Below, one piece after another: positions 35,057-46,809 of a stretch of DNA of 64,000 bases. Each line of letters begins with the position of its first letter. Position 1 is the first letter of the stretch. Source of the DNA: Thermaerobacter sp. PB12/4term (GTDB taxonomy: Bacteria; Bacillota; Sulfobacillia; Thermaerobacterales; Thermaerobacteraceae). The notes under the pieces are model-generated. The model was not told the origin of the DNA. It saw only the letters and a list, made by a program, of their open reading frames with translations, and ran no database searches. The position numbers were made by a program, and so were the translations under genes. The DNA lies in assembly GCF_003403315.2 (NCBI RefSeq), contig NZ_CP048407.1, positions 744,001 to 808,000 of the forward strand. The letters are read 5' to 3'.

Positions 35057-36091
35057 GTGAAAGGGCCCGAACTGGCCGAATGGTTGCGTCAGGCCGCCGA
35101 ACACGGCGCCTCCGACCTGCACCTGACGGTGGAATCGCCCCCGGTGGTGCGGGTGAACGGGGAGCTGGCCGACCTGCCGGGACCTCGCCTGCGCCCGGAG
35201 GACATCCGGGAGCTGGTTCGTCCGGTCCTGGACGCTCGCCTCCAGGAGCGCCTGGAGCGGGAGGGGCAGGTGGACTTCGCCTACAGCCTGCCCGGGGTCG
35301 GCCGCTTCCGGGCCAACATCTACCGGCAGCGGGGCAGCCTGGCGGCCGCCTTCCGGCTGATCCCCGCCACCGTCCCCGACCTGGACGAACTCGGCCTGCC
35401 GCCCGCCGTGGCCGGCCTCTGCGAGCTGTCCCAGGGGCTGGTGCTGGTCACCGGGCCCACGGGCAGCGGCAAGTCGACCACCCTGGCGGCCATGATCGAC
35501 CGGATCAACCGCACCCGCCGGGTCCACGTCGTGACACTGGAAGACCCCATCGAGTACCTGCACCGCCACCGCCTGAGCCTGGTCCATCAGCGGGAGGTGG
35601 GCCTCGACGTGTCCACCTTCGCCGCCGGGCTGCGGGCGGCCCTGCGGGAAGACCCCGACGTGATCATGGTCGGGGAGATGCGGGACCTGGAGACCATCGC
35701 CATCGCCCTGACGGCGGCGGAGACGGGGCACCTGGTGCTGGCGACCCTGCACACGCCCAGCGCTCCCCAGGCGGTCGACCGGATCATCGACGTCTTCCCC
35801 GCGGAGCAGCAGAACCAGGTGCGGGTGCAGCTGGCGGGGGTCCTGGAGGGCGTGGTGGCCCAGCGGCTGGTGCCGGCGGCCGACGGGCAGGGCCGGCACG
35901 TCCTGGCCGAGGTCCTGCTCGGGACGGCGGCGGTGCGGAACCTGATCCGCGAGGGGAAGACGGCCCAGCTGATGGCGGTGATGGAGACCTCCCGCCAGTA
36001 CGGCATGGTGACCCTGCGGGAGAGCGCCGGCCAGCTGCTGGCCCGGGGCCTGGTGACGCGGGAGGCGCTGCTGCGGGTGGGGGTGCGGTAG
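35057..36091 (+). CDS. pilT: Type IV pilus retraction ATPase PilT
   Basis: About 344 residues from GTG 35057, with GGGGGA six bases upstream; ATG 35030 is an alternative. PilT hexamers depolymerise the pilus for twitching or DNA uptake. Seen: GASDLHLTVESPPVVRVNG, Walker A GPTGSGKSTT (near residue 133), the Asp box TLEDPIEYLH, Walker B EDPDVIMVGEMRD, the His box TGHLVLATLHT and the PilT-specific AVRNLIREGK with AEQQNQVR. It is the first gene of the pilus operon, unlike loci where pilT follows pilB. Confidence 0.92.
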   Translation: MKGPELAEWLRQAAEHGASDLHLTVESPPVVRVNGELADLPGPRLRPEDIRELVRPVLDARLQERLEREGQVDFAYSLPGVGRFRANIYRQRGSLAAAFRLIPATVPDLDELGLPPAVAGLCELSQGLVLVTGPTGSGKSTTLAAMIDRINRTRRVHVVTLEDPIEYLHRHRLSLVHQREVGLDVSTFAAGLRAALREDPDVIMVGEMRDLETIAIALTAAETGHLVLATLHTPSAPQAVDRIIDVFPAEQQNQVRVQLAGVLEGVVAQRLVPAADGQGRHVLAEVLLGTAAVRNLIREGKTAQLMAVMETSRQYGMVTLRESAGQLLARGLVTREALLRVGVR

Positions 36092-36167
36092 GCCTCCCCG
36101 TGCCGCCGCCGGGCCGCGGCGGCGCGGGCCAGGCCGCGGGAAGTGGGACGGGTGCCAGGGAACGCCA

Positions 36168-37127
36168 ATGCGGGACGCAGGTGGGCCGGGGGGAGGGCAA
36201 GCGGTGGGGCCGGCCGTCACGGTCCTGGCCGGGGTCGCCGGCCTGGCGGTGGGCAGTTTCCTCAATACCTTCATCGACCGGTGGCCGCGGGAAGAACCGG
36301 TGACCTTCCCGCCGTCCCGCTGCGAGCACTGCGGGCGGCGCCTCCGCCCCCTGGAGATGGTGCCCGTGGCCAGCTGGATCGTGCTGCGGGGCCGGTGCCG
36401 GACCTGCGGCGGCGCCATCGGCTGGCAGGCGCCCCTGGTGGAGTCGGTCACGGGATTGCTCTTCGCTGCCGTCGCCGCAGCGGCCGGGACCCCGGCGCAA
36501 CTGTTGCTGGGCCTTGGGTTTGTCGCGGTGCTGGTCGCCGTCACTGGGGTCGACTTGCGCTGCCAGCTGATCCCCAACGTGGCCTTGCTGGCGGGGCTGG
36601 GCTGGGCGGCCCTGGTGGTGCTGGCCCTGGTGGTGCCCGGGCCGTGGGCGGGGTGGCTGGCCGCGCCGGTGGCGCCGGCCTCCCTTGTGGGGCCTGGTGC
36701 TGGAGCCTTCGCCGTCCCGGGTCCGGACGAACCGGCTCCCGCCTCCGCGGCCACGCCCTCGGCGCCTTTCATCCGCCCGCCGGCCGTGGCACCGGGATGG
36801 GCGCCCTGGGCCCGCGCCCTCGGAGCAGCAGCGGTCGGGGGACTTATCTTCCAAATTTTGCGGTGGGGTTCCCGCGGCGGCCTGGGCTTCGGCGACGTCA
36901 AGCTGGCCGCCTGGCTCGGGTTCTACCTGGGGCCGCGGGCCCTGCCGGTGGCCCTGTTCACCGCGGCGATCCTCGGCGGGCTGGTGGCGGGCGTTCTCCT
37001 GCTCACCGGGCGCCGGGGCCGCCGGGACGTGATCCCCTTCGGCCCCTTCCTGGCGGCCGGGGGGCTGGTGGGCTGGTTCTTCGGCGAGGGGCTGTGGCAG
37101 GCGTACCTGGGGCTTGGGACCGGGTAG
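36168..37127 (+). CDS. pilD: Prepilin peptidase/N-methylase
   Basis: A 319-residue aspartic membrane protease that cleaves prepilin leaders and methylates the new N-terminus. The N-terminal zinc motif has two CxxC pairs (CEHC and CRTC). Catalytic aspartates are in TGVDLRCQLIPN and GFGDVKLA. LAVGSFLNTFIDR is the family start. About 40 residues of Gly/Ala/Pro sequence (nucleotides 36680-36800) are inserted in the loop between helices that carry the two aspartates, and the rest is of normal length. Its substrates are presumably the prepilins encoded downstream at 41.4-43.1 kb. Confidence 0.92.
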   Translation: MRDAGGPGGGQAVGPAVTVLAGVAGLAVGSFLNTFIDRWPREEPVTFPPSRCEHCGRRLRPLEMVPVASWIVLRGRCRTCGGAIGWQAPLVESVTGLLFAAVAAAAGTPAQLLLGLGFVAVLVAVTGVDLRCQLIPNVALLAGLGWAALVVLALVVPGPWAGWLAAPVAPASLVGPGAGAFAVPGPDEPAPASAATPSAPFIRPPAVAPGWAPWARALGAAAVGGLIFQILRWGSRGGLGFGDVKLAAWLGFYLGPRALPVALFTAAILGGLVAGVLLLTGRRGRRDVIPFGPFLAAGGLVGWFFGEGLWQAYLGLGTG

Positions 37128-37327
37128 GTGCCGCCATGGTCGCGGGGTGAAGACCCGCCCCGCAGGCAGCAGTGCCAACCGGCGCTGTGAGGCAGTCCGG
37201 GCTGCGAGGGGGGCGCGGCCCGGGCGCGGACGGGACGACCTGGCTCGAGGCGAACCGGGGCCGGCACACGCGAGGCGGCCCCGGCACGGGGTCGGCCTTT
37301 GACGGTGGGGAGTGGGGGGGGAGGACC

Positions 37328-39637
<2,310 letters not shown>

Positions 39638-39869
39638 CGGTGCCGTGAATCGGCTGCCACCGGTGGGGTAAGGGGGGAACCGCCCTTACGGGGATGCCGC
39701 TCCGGATCGCCGCGGCCATCGGCAGGTGCAGCCCCCGTGGACGGGCTGTGTGGGGCCGCCCGGAGGGCGGCTGCTCTGGAGCCTCCTACAGGGTGGCTGT
39801 ACTGGGGCTGGCCGTCCCGCCCGCCACCGGGGGCGCACCGCCTGGGACCGAAAGGAGGACTGTTCGGCC

Positions 39870-41096
39870 ATGGCCTTTTACTACGTGGCCCGCCATGGTG
39901 CCAGCGGCCGCAAGGTTCAGGGCCGCATCGAGGCCGACTCGGTGTCCCAGGTGCTTGGCCTGCTCCACGCCTCGGGATACATCCCCCTGGTCATCCGCCG
40001 AGAGAGCCGCTGGCGGGATGCCGACGTGCGGGATCTCTTGGGGATGAGCCGCACGGGCCTGGCCACCCGCGACCGGGCCGTGTTCTTCCGCCAGCTGGCG
40101 ACCATGATCCGGGCCGGTCTTCCTCTGAGCGTGTGCATGGAGTCGCTGGTCGAACAGGGCCGGGGACGGCTGCGGCAGGTGGCGGCCGGGATCCTGCGGG
40201 ACATTGGGTCCGGGAGGCTGCTCCACGAGGCCATGGCCCATGCCCGCGGGGCCTTCGACGACGTCCACGTTGCCATGGTGCGGGCGGCGGAGCTGTCCGG
40301 GCGCCTGGACGAGGTCCTGGCCCGGCTGGCGGCCGACGAGGATCGTCGCCTGAAGGTCGAGGGCAAGGTCCGCTCGGCCCTGGCCTACCCGGCCTTCGTG
40401 CTGCTGGTGGCCGCGGCGGTGGTGGCCGTGACGGTGACGTTCATCGTGCCCACCTTCGTGGGCATCTTCCAGCAGTTCAACGTGCCCTTGCCGTGGCCCA
40501 CCCGCTTTTGGGTCACCCTGATGAACCGGCCCGCCGTGGCATATCTCGCCGTACTGGTTCTGGGGACTCTGGCCGCCGCGGCCTGGTTGTGGGCCCGCAG
40601 TCCCGCCGGCCGGGCGCGGGTCGACGGCTGGATCCTGCGGGCGCCCGTGGTCGGGCCGGTGGCCAGGGCACTGGTGGTGGCCCGCGTGACCCGCGGGCTG
40701 GCCTCGATGGTACGGAGCGGCTTTCCGCTGCTCGAGGCACTTGACGCGGCAGGCCGGCTGGCCGGGAACCAGGTTTTTCGCGTCGCCCTGGAGGAAACGC
40801 GAAAGGGGGTGGAACGGGGTGCCAGCCTGTCGGCCGCCCTCCGGGTGTCCGGGGCCTTCCCGGCCCTGGTGGCCGACCTGGTGGCCATCGGCGAGCGGAG
40901 CGGCGCTTTGGACGAGTTGCTGGACCGGGCCGCCGCGCTGGCCGAGGAGGAGACCGACAACCGACTGGCCACCCTTACGTCGCTGCTGGAACCGGTGCTG
41001 GTGGTCCTCATGGGGGGCGTGGTGGGGTTCATTGCCCTGTCCGTCTTCCTGCCAATGTTCACGCTGATGTCCAGCGTGTCGCAGATGGGGGGCTAG
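39870..41096 (+). CDS. pilC: Type IV pilus inner-membrane platform protein PilC
   Basis: 408 residues from ATG 39870, with AAAGGAGG ten bases upstream. Two T2SSF domains are seen: TRDRAVFFRQLATMIRAGLPL and RVTRGLASMVRSGFPLLEALD. Three membrane segments include LVAAAVVAVTVTFIVPTFVG and VLVVLMGGVVGFIALSVFLPMF. The EE(T)DNRLATLTSLLEPVLV motif before the last helix is typical. PilC transmits motion from PilB and PilT to pilin subunits. The 232 bases between pilB and pilC contain no gene. Confidence 0.92.
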   Translation: MAFYYVARHGASGRKVQGRIEADSVSQVLGLLHASGYIPLVIRRESRWRDADVRDLLGMSRTGLATRDRAVFFRQLATMIRAGLPLSVCMESLVEQGRGRLRQVAAGILRDIGSGRLLHEAMAHARGAFDDVHVAMVRAAELSGRLDEVLARLAADEDRRLKVEGKVRSALAYPAFVLLVAAAVVAVTVTFIVPTFVGIFQQFNVPLPWPTRFWVTLMNRPAVAYLAVLVLGTLAAAAWLWARSPAGRARVDGWILRAPVVGPVARALVVARVTRGLASMVRSGFPLLEALDAAGRLAGNQVFRVALEETRKGVERGASLSAALRVSGAFPALVADLVAIGERSGALDELLDRAAALAEEETDNRLATLTSLLEPVLVVLMGGVVGFIALSVFLPMFTLMSSVSQMGG

Positions 41097-41378
41097 GAGC
41101 CCCGGTCGGCACGCCGGGGGTCTTGCCGGGAAGGGGCCAGCCCGTGGCGGGAGGGCACGGCCATGAAGGTGCCGCAAGTATTGGGTGGGGAGGAACCGGC
41201 CACGGCGCGGCGAATCCCGGCTCTGCAAATCGGCCTGCGGCAACGACAGCGGCATGAACGGTCCTCGCCGGTGGCCGTTGCACCGGGGTGACCCCGGTAC
41301 CCAGGGGCCAGAACGGGACGGGCTCGCCATGCCGGGGACGCTGCGGGCAGTGGGGAGACCTGTGGGGAGGGTGCAGGA

Positions 41379-41837
41379 ATGGAGAAGCTGAATCGGCCAC
41401 AGATCCGGCCGCATTTAAAGGTCAAGGCCGGTGCCCGGCGGGACCGGGCGCGGCGGCGCCAGCGGGGCTTCACCTTGATCGAGCTGGGCGTGGTGCTGGC
41501 GGTCTTGGCCATCCTGGTCGCCATCGCCGTACCCACCTACCTACGAATGGTGGCTCGGGCGCGGGAATCCGAGGCACAACAGGCATGGAGCATGGTGAAG
41601 GCGGAGTTGTGGAGCTATTACCTGCAGCATTCGCAGTTCCCCTCCGAGAACGGGTCGTCGTGGTGGGAAGAGATCGACCAGCCCACGAGTGACAACTGGG
41701 CCTACTCCGGAAGGAACGATGGGACCGCCGCGAAGATGGTGGCGACGCCAAAGCAGTCGAACAGCACCGCGCTGTGCTGGACGTTGAACAACGATGGCAC
41801 TGTGGACACGGGCCGCGGCCAAGAATGCCAACAATAA
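41379..41837 (+). CDS. Major type IV prepilin-like protein
   Basis: 152 residues with a long basic leader (residues 1-30) ending RRRQRGFTLIELGVVL. The peptidase would cut after the glycine; Phe is +1 and the conserved Glu is +5, followed by the hydrophobic helix VVLAVLAILVAIAVPTYLRMVARARESEAQQAWSMVKAELW. The C-terminal pilin head is short and contains two cysteines (LCWTLNNDG, GQECQQ) that could form the usual disulphide. It is the best candidate for the major subunit. The 280 bases upstream show no gene. Confidence 0.88.
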   Translation: MEKLNRPQIRPHLKVKAGARRDRARRRQRGFTLIELGVVLAVLAILVAIAVPTYLRMVARARESEAQQAWSMVKAELWSYYLQHSQFPSENGSSWWEEIDQPTSDNWAYSGRNDGTAAKMVATPKQSNSTALCWTLNNDGTVDTGRGQECQQ

Positions 41838-41841
41838 GAGG

Positions 41842-42252
41842 ATGCGCGGCAGCGGCCTGATCGAGGCCCTGGTCGCCCTGTTCGTCTTCGCGCTGGTCGC
41901 GGGCGCCTTTCTTGGCGCTATGACCGGTTTCTTGCGGGGAACGGCCCGCGCCAGCCAGTTGCAGGGGGCCGTGTCCTGCGCCGGTCACGTGGTTGAATCG
42001 GTTCGGGCCGGCCTGCTCACCCCGGGGGCGCAGCCTCAAGACGGTTCCTGTGCCGCCGCCGGCTGGCCCACCCTGGGTTATCGACTCGAAAGCGTGGCCG
42101 GTGGCGGGCCGGCAGGCGGGGGGGCGGGGTCTCCGGCGGGGACCTGGCCGGCCCTCTCCGTGACGGTGTTCCCTGCCGGCCGCCAGGGGCAGCCGGCGGC
42201 GGCGCTGTACCGGGTGGTGACGGCGGCCTCCCTCGCGACCAGCGGGCCGTAG
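41842..42252 (+). CDS. Minor pilin-like protein (PilV/GspI type)
   Basis: About 136 residues. I start at ATG 41842 (MRGSGLIEALVALFVFALVAGAFLG); an upstream ATG at 41794 overlaps the previous gene. The short leader MRG would be cut before SGLIEAL, placing Glu at +5, the key feature of class III-type minor pilins. A single hydrophobic helix follows. The head contains two cysteines and a Gly/Ala/Pro-rich loop. Minor pilins of this kind prime pilus assembly. The spacing to the prepilin is only a few bases. Confidence 0.75.
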   Translation: MRGSGLIEALVALFVFALVAGAFLGAMTGFLRGTARASQLQGAVSCAGHVVESVRAGLLTPGAQPQDGSCAAAGWPTLGYRLESVAGGGPAGGGAGSPAGTWPALSVTVFPAGRQGQPAAALYRVVTAASLATSGP

Positions 42253-42417
42253 CTCCCTCAGGTCGTTCGCGCTGGCGGCGGAGGGAGGGGCCGGCGAACT
42301 CCGGCGGCCAGCGGCGCCGCGGCGCCAGCCGAGCGCCATTTCTCCGGCCGCCGAAGTAACACGCCACGACCGCCAGGCCGCCCCGCGGGGCCGGCCGGCG
42401 GGTTCCTACCCCTCGCG

Positions 42418-43050
42418 GTGGTGACACGGGTGAGGCGGCGAGGCGAAGGCGGTTATGTCCTGGTGGAGGGGATGGTGGCCCTGGTGATCGGGGGCCTGGT
42501 GGCGGCGTCCGCGGCGGCGTTGCTGGCGTGGACGGCCGCCGTCCAGGCACGAGCCAGCGTTGCTACGGAACAGTTGACGTCCCTGCACCAGGCGGCGGAT
42601 GCCGTCGCCGCCCTGTTGCGCCAGGCCGGGGCAGCCGGTCGCCCGGCCTTGGCTCAGGGGACGAACGAGGCGGTGACCCTGTGCGGTGTCCGGGATGGGA
42701 TGCAGGTCTGGCGCGGGGTGATCCGCGTGGGTGCCCAAGGTCGCCTGGTCGTCGAGCCCATCGCGGCGCCGCGGCCCGCGACATCCAGTTGCCCCGGGAC
42801 CGATCTGACCTCCCCTCGCGTCCTGGCTCCCGCGGTACGGGTCACCGCCCTCACGTGGGGTTACTACACGGGAACGGGGGGGAGCCCCGTCACGGGGTGT
42901 GGCGGCAACGGGCAGCCGCGCTGTAGCGAGGTCCGGGCGGTGACCTTCGCCCTGACCGGAACCCCGCCGATGACGCCGGGGTATGGGCGTGCGGGTGCTC
43001 CAGTCGCCGTGGGGCGGGTGGTGACCCTGCGGAATCCGGGGCTGCCGTAG
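42418..43050 (+). CDS. Minor pilin-like protein (PilW/GspJ type)
   Basis: 210 residues from GTG 42418. The leader ends RRRGEGG with cleavage before YVLVEGMVALVIGGLVA, Glu at +5. The helix is followed by a region with QLTSLHQAADAVAALLRQAGA, typical of PilW/GspJ-like minor pilins. The globular part has four cysteines (TLCGVRD, SSCPGTD, TGCGGNG, PRCSEVR). It probably forms part of the pilus tip complex. The 165 bases before it have no gene. Confidence 0.75.
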   Translation: MVTRVRRRGEGGYVLVEGMVALVIGGLVAASAAALLAWTAAVQARASVATEQLTSLHQAADAVAALLRQAGAAGRPALAQGTNEAVTLCGVRDGMQVWRGVIRVGAQGRLVVEPIAAPRPATSSCPGTDLTSPRVLAPAVRVTALTWGYYTGTGGSPVTGCGGNGQPRCSEVRAVTFALTGTPPMTPGYGRAGAPVAVGRVVTLRNPGLP

Positions 43051-43316
43051 AAGCCGGTACCGTTGCCAGTGGTATGGATGGCCCCCGCTGCCGCGTTCTA
43101 CCCACCCCGCGGTTGGACACCAGAATCGTGCGAATCGGCCGCGAGGAACTGGAATCCTAGGGTGTCTCGTCGTGGTGTGGGGGCTGTCCCAGGCTGGGGG
43201 CAGGGGCCATGGAGAGGAGCCTTGCGGGACTGTCCACGTGGCAGCATCGCCCCGACCCGGATCGGAAACAGAGCGGCCAGTGCAGGGTGTCCCCTGGAAC
43301 GGCCCCCAGGGCGGTC

Positions 43317-44687
43317 ATGGGGCCAAGCCGGGTCGCCACCGCCACCCGGGGCGACCCGGCCGCCCGCTGGGGGGATCCGGGACAGGCCTTGCTCATCGCC
43401 CTGGTGGCGCTGGCGCTCGTGGGTGTGCTGGCCGCGGTCCTCAGCACGCTCTGGGCGCGGGCGTCCACCCTGGCGGTCCGCCGGGCTGAGGCCCAGACGG
43501 CCTTCTATGCGGCCGAAGCCGGGCTGGCGGAAGGATTGCAACGGGTGCTGGCTGGTGACGCGGCCTTCCTGGCGGGCGAGGCCGCCATGGGCCAGACTGG
43601 TAACGGCACGTACCGGGTGCGTCTGATCGCAGCGGGCAGTACCGGAGGCACGGGCTACACCATCGAGAGTACAGGCTGGGCCCAGGCGCGCCCGGCCAGC
43701 CGCCGCACGGTACGGATGACCGTGGATTCGGCTTTCTTTCGTCCGGTGGTGGCCGGCGACGATCTGATTCTCGACCGGGATTGCCTCTTGTGTGACCCCC
43801 GCCTTCCCATCGCGTTTTCGCCCGAGGCTCTGTATGCCGACACCCTCCAAGGTGGGGACAAGGCATGGGGCGCCCGACAGGGCTCCGTGCCGTGGCCGCG
43901 CCTCACCTACGGAGCTTTGGCCGCACAGGTGCCCAACCCGACACAGGTGACCCGCCTTACGTCCCGGACGTGCCAGCTGGCCACGTCGGGTTGGTATGAG
44001 GTGCAGAAGCATGCGTGTCAACGGCTGGACGTGACGGCACCCTGGGCGGGCGTGACCGGCGACCTGGATGCCGACCACATCACCGTCAAGCCAGGGGCCA
44101 TGCTGGTGGTGGCCGGTGCCGTCGAGGTGAACACCCTGGCGTGGGTTAATGCGGGCGCCGTCACCGGCGGGGGCATCGTGGTGGCCGGCAAGGAGATTGC
44201 GGTCGATACCGTGGACCTGGCCCAATGGGGGCTGCAGGAGGCAGCGATCTTGCTGGCCCTGGACACCAACACGCCCGACTGCCCGTCCAGCGTACCGGGC
44301 TGTACCTACGACCCCAAACGCCCCGACGCAGCCCGTGACCCTTCCAACGACATCACGCTGCGTGCCTTCAGCCTGGTCAATTTGTCGTCCGCTCGGACCC
44401 TGGTGGCCTACGCCGCTCCCCTGCGCGTGCCGGGCCCGTCGGGGCAGCCCAAACTCACGGTCGATTTATCCAGCTTGGTCTCTTTCGGGCTTGTCACCTT
44501 CCGCGGAACGCTGGTGTCAGGCGGCGATGTGGAACTAAGGGATCAAGGTCTGGTCGCCCTATCCCGGTGGGAGGTAACGGCGGACCCGGCCGCCGCTCGC
44601 CCCCTGTTTGAGCTGGCCGGGACCCTCCCCGGGGTGGGCGTGCTGGCGCAGCTGGAGTGGGCGGAACAGAGAGGGGGAGGACCGTGA
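43317..44687 (+). CDS. PilX-like pilus accessory protein
   Basis: About 456 residues from ATG 43317; ATG 43209 in the same frame is possible, and neither has a strong ribosome site. The sequence GDPGQALLIALVALALVGVLAAVLSTLWARAS followed by RAEAQTAFYAAEAGLAEGL, quoted here in parts, is the PilX_N pattern of a helix and the AFYAAEAG segment. The remaining 380 residues are a beta-rich domain I do not recognise, with TVKPGAMLVVAGAVEV-like repeats that resemble polymer-forming beta-helix proteins. It overlaps pilM by GTGA. It may be an adhesin or tip protein. Confidence 0.72.
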   Translation: MGPSRVATATRGDPAARWGDPGQALLIALVALALVGVLAAVLSTLWARASTLAVRRAEAQTAFYAAEAGLAEGLQRVLAGDAAFLAGEAAMGQTGNGTYRVRLIAAGSTGGTGYTIESTGWAQARPASRRTVRMTVDSAFFRPVVAGDDLILDRDCLLCDPRLPIAFSPEALYADTLQGGDKAWGARQGSVPWPRLTYGALAAQVPNPTQVTRLTSRTCQLATSGWYEVQKHACQRLDVTAPWAGVTGDLDADHITVKPGAMLVVAGAVEVNTLAWVNAGAVTGGGIVVAGKEIAVDTVDLAQWGLQEAAILLALDTNTPDCPSSVPGCTYDPKRPDAARDPSNDITLRAFSLVNLSSARTLVAYAAPLRVPGPSGQPKLTVDLSSLVSFGLVTFRGTLVSGGDVELRDQGLVALSRWEVTADPAAARPLFELAGTLPGVGVLAQLEWAEQRGGGP

Positions 44688-46153
44688 GCCGCTTGGCTCG
44701 TGGGGGCGGTTGGGGGGTCGATCTGGGCACCACGGGACTGCGCTGGGTCTGGTGGTCGCCTGCCGGGGGGGTTGAACCGGTCCGGGAGGGCGGGCGGGGG
44801 CCGGTGGCGGCATCCCTTCCCGTCGACGAGGCCATCTTTCGCGTCCTTCCATTGCCGCCGGTGTCCCGCCGCGAGCTGGCTGCGGCCTTGCGGTGGGAAT
44901 TGCAGCGGATCCTGCCGTTTCCGGTCGACGACGCCATTTTTGACTATGTCGTGATCCCCGATGCGGCGGCGGGGTTGACAGCCGGCGGGCGGTTCCTGGC
45001 CGGCGAGGGCGCGGGGCCGGCGGCTGCCGGCCAGGGCCGTTTGGCAGGCCTGGAGAGCGGCCCAGAGGGGGGACAGGTGGTGGTGGCCGGGGCCGCCGTG
45101 CCCGCCGTCGATGCCCGGTTCCGTGCCCTGCGGCAGCACGGGATCCGGCCGCAAGTCCTGGAGCCCGAGTGGGTGACCTGGTGGCGGGTGGCCCGGTTCC
45201 TCCAAATAACGGTTCCCGCCGGACACGCTTGCGGTGTGGTCGACCTGGGTGCCACGGCCAGCCGCCTGATCGTGGTGGACCCTGACGGGCGTCCTGTGGC
45301 CTTCCACCGCTCCGCCGCGGGCGGGATCGCCATCGATACGGAGCTGGCGGGCCGCCTGGCCGTGCCGGTGGCGGAACTGCGCAGGCTTAAGGATGCGGAG
45401 CTGGCGGGCGATACCGGGGTTCTCTCCGGTTGCGGGTCGGTGGTGGAACTGCTTGGCGACGTGGCCCGGCTGCTGCGCCGGTCGCGCCAGGAAACGGCCG
45501 GTGCGCCGCTGGTCCTCTGGGCGGCCGGCGGCGGCGCTCGGTGGCCGGCGCTGGTGACGCTCCTGGCGGAGGCCGTGGGGGACACCGTGCGGGTGCCGGG
45601 GGAACCCAGGACTCCGGGCCGTGATGGTGGGCCGGGGCTCGGGGCGGGCGGTGAGGCCGGCGCCGGCAGCGGGTCGTCGTTCCCTCAACGCGATCATGGT
45701 GAGCGGCCGGGCTGCAGCGAAGGGCTCGACGGCTGGGCATGGGTGGCGGCGGAATCGTTGCACCGGTGTCCTCCCGAAGGATGGCTAGCCGCGGGCCTAG
45801 CGCTCTGGCACGCCGTGCGGTGGGCTCGGTCGCGGGGCCGGTCATGGCCCCGGCGCGAGGCGACCTCAGGGGTCCACGGCAGCTCGGGCGATGGTGGGGC
45901 GGACCCGACCCACGAGCCTGCCGCCGCCGTGGCCTGTTCCACGGTCTCGCGAACCGCCGGGGTGACGTTCACGGCGACTGCCGGGCTGCCGGGCGACGCA
46001 GCCCCGGGCCTCGGGGTGGCACGCCTCGGCGGCGCCAACGACAAAGTCCCCACGACCGCTCCGGCTCCCGCCGGATCGACGGTGGCGGGCCATACAACCC
46101 TTCCCGGCCCCGGGTGCGGCACGAACGCCGGGCGGCAGGAGGTGGAGGGATGA
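44684..46153 (+). CDS. pilM: Type IV pilus assembly protein PilM
   Basis: About 489 residues from GTG 44684, which overlaps the previous stop and follows GGGGGAGGACC. It has an actin-like fold: WGVDLGTTGLRWVWW (phosphate 1), LPLPPVSRRELAAALRWELQRILPFP, GVVDLGATASRLIVVD (phosphate 2) and WAAGGGARWPALVTLL (adenosine). PilM binds the N-terminal tail of PilN under the membrane. Residues about 305-345 and the last 100 are low-complexity Gly/Ala/Thr-rich, unlike normal PilM proteins of about 350 residues. It overlaps pilN as ATGA. Confidence 0.85.
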   Translation: MSRLARGGGWGVDLGTTGLRWVWWSPAGGVEPVREGGRGPVAASLPVDEAIFRVLPLPPVSRRELAAALRWELQRILPFPVDDAIFDYVVIPDAAAGLTAGGRFLAGEGAGPAAAGQGRLAGLESGPEGGQVVVAGAAVPAVDARFRALRQHGIRPQVLEPEWVTWWRVARFLQITVPAGHACGVVDLGATASRLIVVDPDGRPVAFHRSAAGGIAIDTELAGRLAVPVAELRRLKDAELAGDTGVLSGCGSVVELLGDVARLLRRSRQETAGAPLVLWAAGGGARWPALVTLLAEAVGDTVRVPGEPRTPGRDGGPGLGAGGEAGAGSGSSFPQRDHGERPGCSEGLDGWAWVAAESLHRCPPEGWLAAGLALWHAVRWARSRGRSWPRREATSGVHGSSGDGGADPTHEPAAAVACSTVSRTAGVTFTATAGLPGDAAPGLGVARLGGANDKVPTTAPAPAGSTVAGHTTLPGPGCGTNAGRQEVEG

Positions 46154-46809
46154 ACCGGGTGCGTTGGCCCTCGGAGGGAAGAAGGTCGCGGCGACAACGG
46201 GGAGGACTTGTCGTCCCGGCCTTCAACCTGCTGCAGCCGGCGCTGCCCGCCCGGCGGGCGCGGGTCGTGGCGATAGCGGTGGCGCTGCTGGTGCTGGTGT
46301 CCCTAGTAGACCTTGCCATGGTGCTTGCGTGGACAGGCATCACCTTGCACAACGACGGCACGGAACGCCAAATTCTGGCCTTGCAGGACGATGAAGCCCG
46401 CTGGCGCGCCGAGGCGGCCCGTTACGCACCCAGCATCCAGGAGCGGGCGGAGCTCACCGCCCGGCTTGAAATCCTGCAATCCCTTCCCCCGGGGTATGTG
46501 GCGTCAGACGCCTTGCTCCGGCACCTGTCCGCCACCCTCCCGCCGGGCAGCAGCTTGACCAGCGCCAACCTGGCCGAGGAAGGCCGGGTGGTCCTGTCGG
46601 GCGTGGCGCCCTCCTACCAGGCGGTGGAGCAGTATGCCCGGTCCCTGCAACGGGGCGGGTTCTTCGCCTACGTCCGAGTGGCGACGGCTGCGGAGACGGG
46701 CTCGGAGGCGGTCGCCGGTGAGGCCGGTTCGTCCCTGGGGAGCGGGCCGGTGAGCTTCCAGTTTGAAGGCTGGTTAAAGGAGATGTTCGGCCATGACGGT
46801 GGGGTTTGA
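46150..46809 (+). CDS. pilN: Type IV pilus assembly protein PilN
   Basis: 219 residues. ATG 46150 overlaps the pilM stop and follows GGAGGTGGAGG. The N-terminal peptide VVPAFNLLQP is the conserved PilM-binding motif (NLLP-like). One membrane helix (VVAIAVALLVLVSLVDLAMVLAW) leads to a coiled coil (ILALQDDEARWRAEAARY) and a ferredoxin-like domain with SLTSANLAEEGRVVLSGVAPSYQAVEQY. PilN forms the inner-membrane alignment complex with PilO. It overlaps pilO by 17 bases. Confidence 0.83.
   Translation: MNRVRWPSEGRRSRRQRGGLVVPAFNLLQPALPARRARVVAIAVALLVLVSLVDLAMVLAWTGITLHNDGTERQILALQDDEARWRAEAARYAPSIQERAELTARLEILQSLPPGYVASDALLRHLSATLPPGSSLTSANLAEEGRVVLSGVAPSYQAVEQYARSLQRGGFFAYVRVATAAETGSEAVAGEAGSSLGSGPVSFQFEGWLKEMFGHDGGV

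Noticed and set aside
41097-41378. Possible small gene between pilC and the prepilin
   Set aside because: Open frames here have no ribosome site or recognisable sequence, and are Arg/Pro/Gly-rich shadows.
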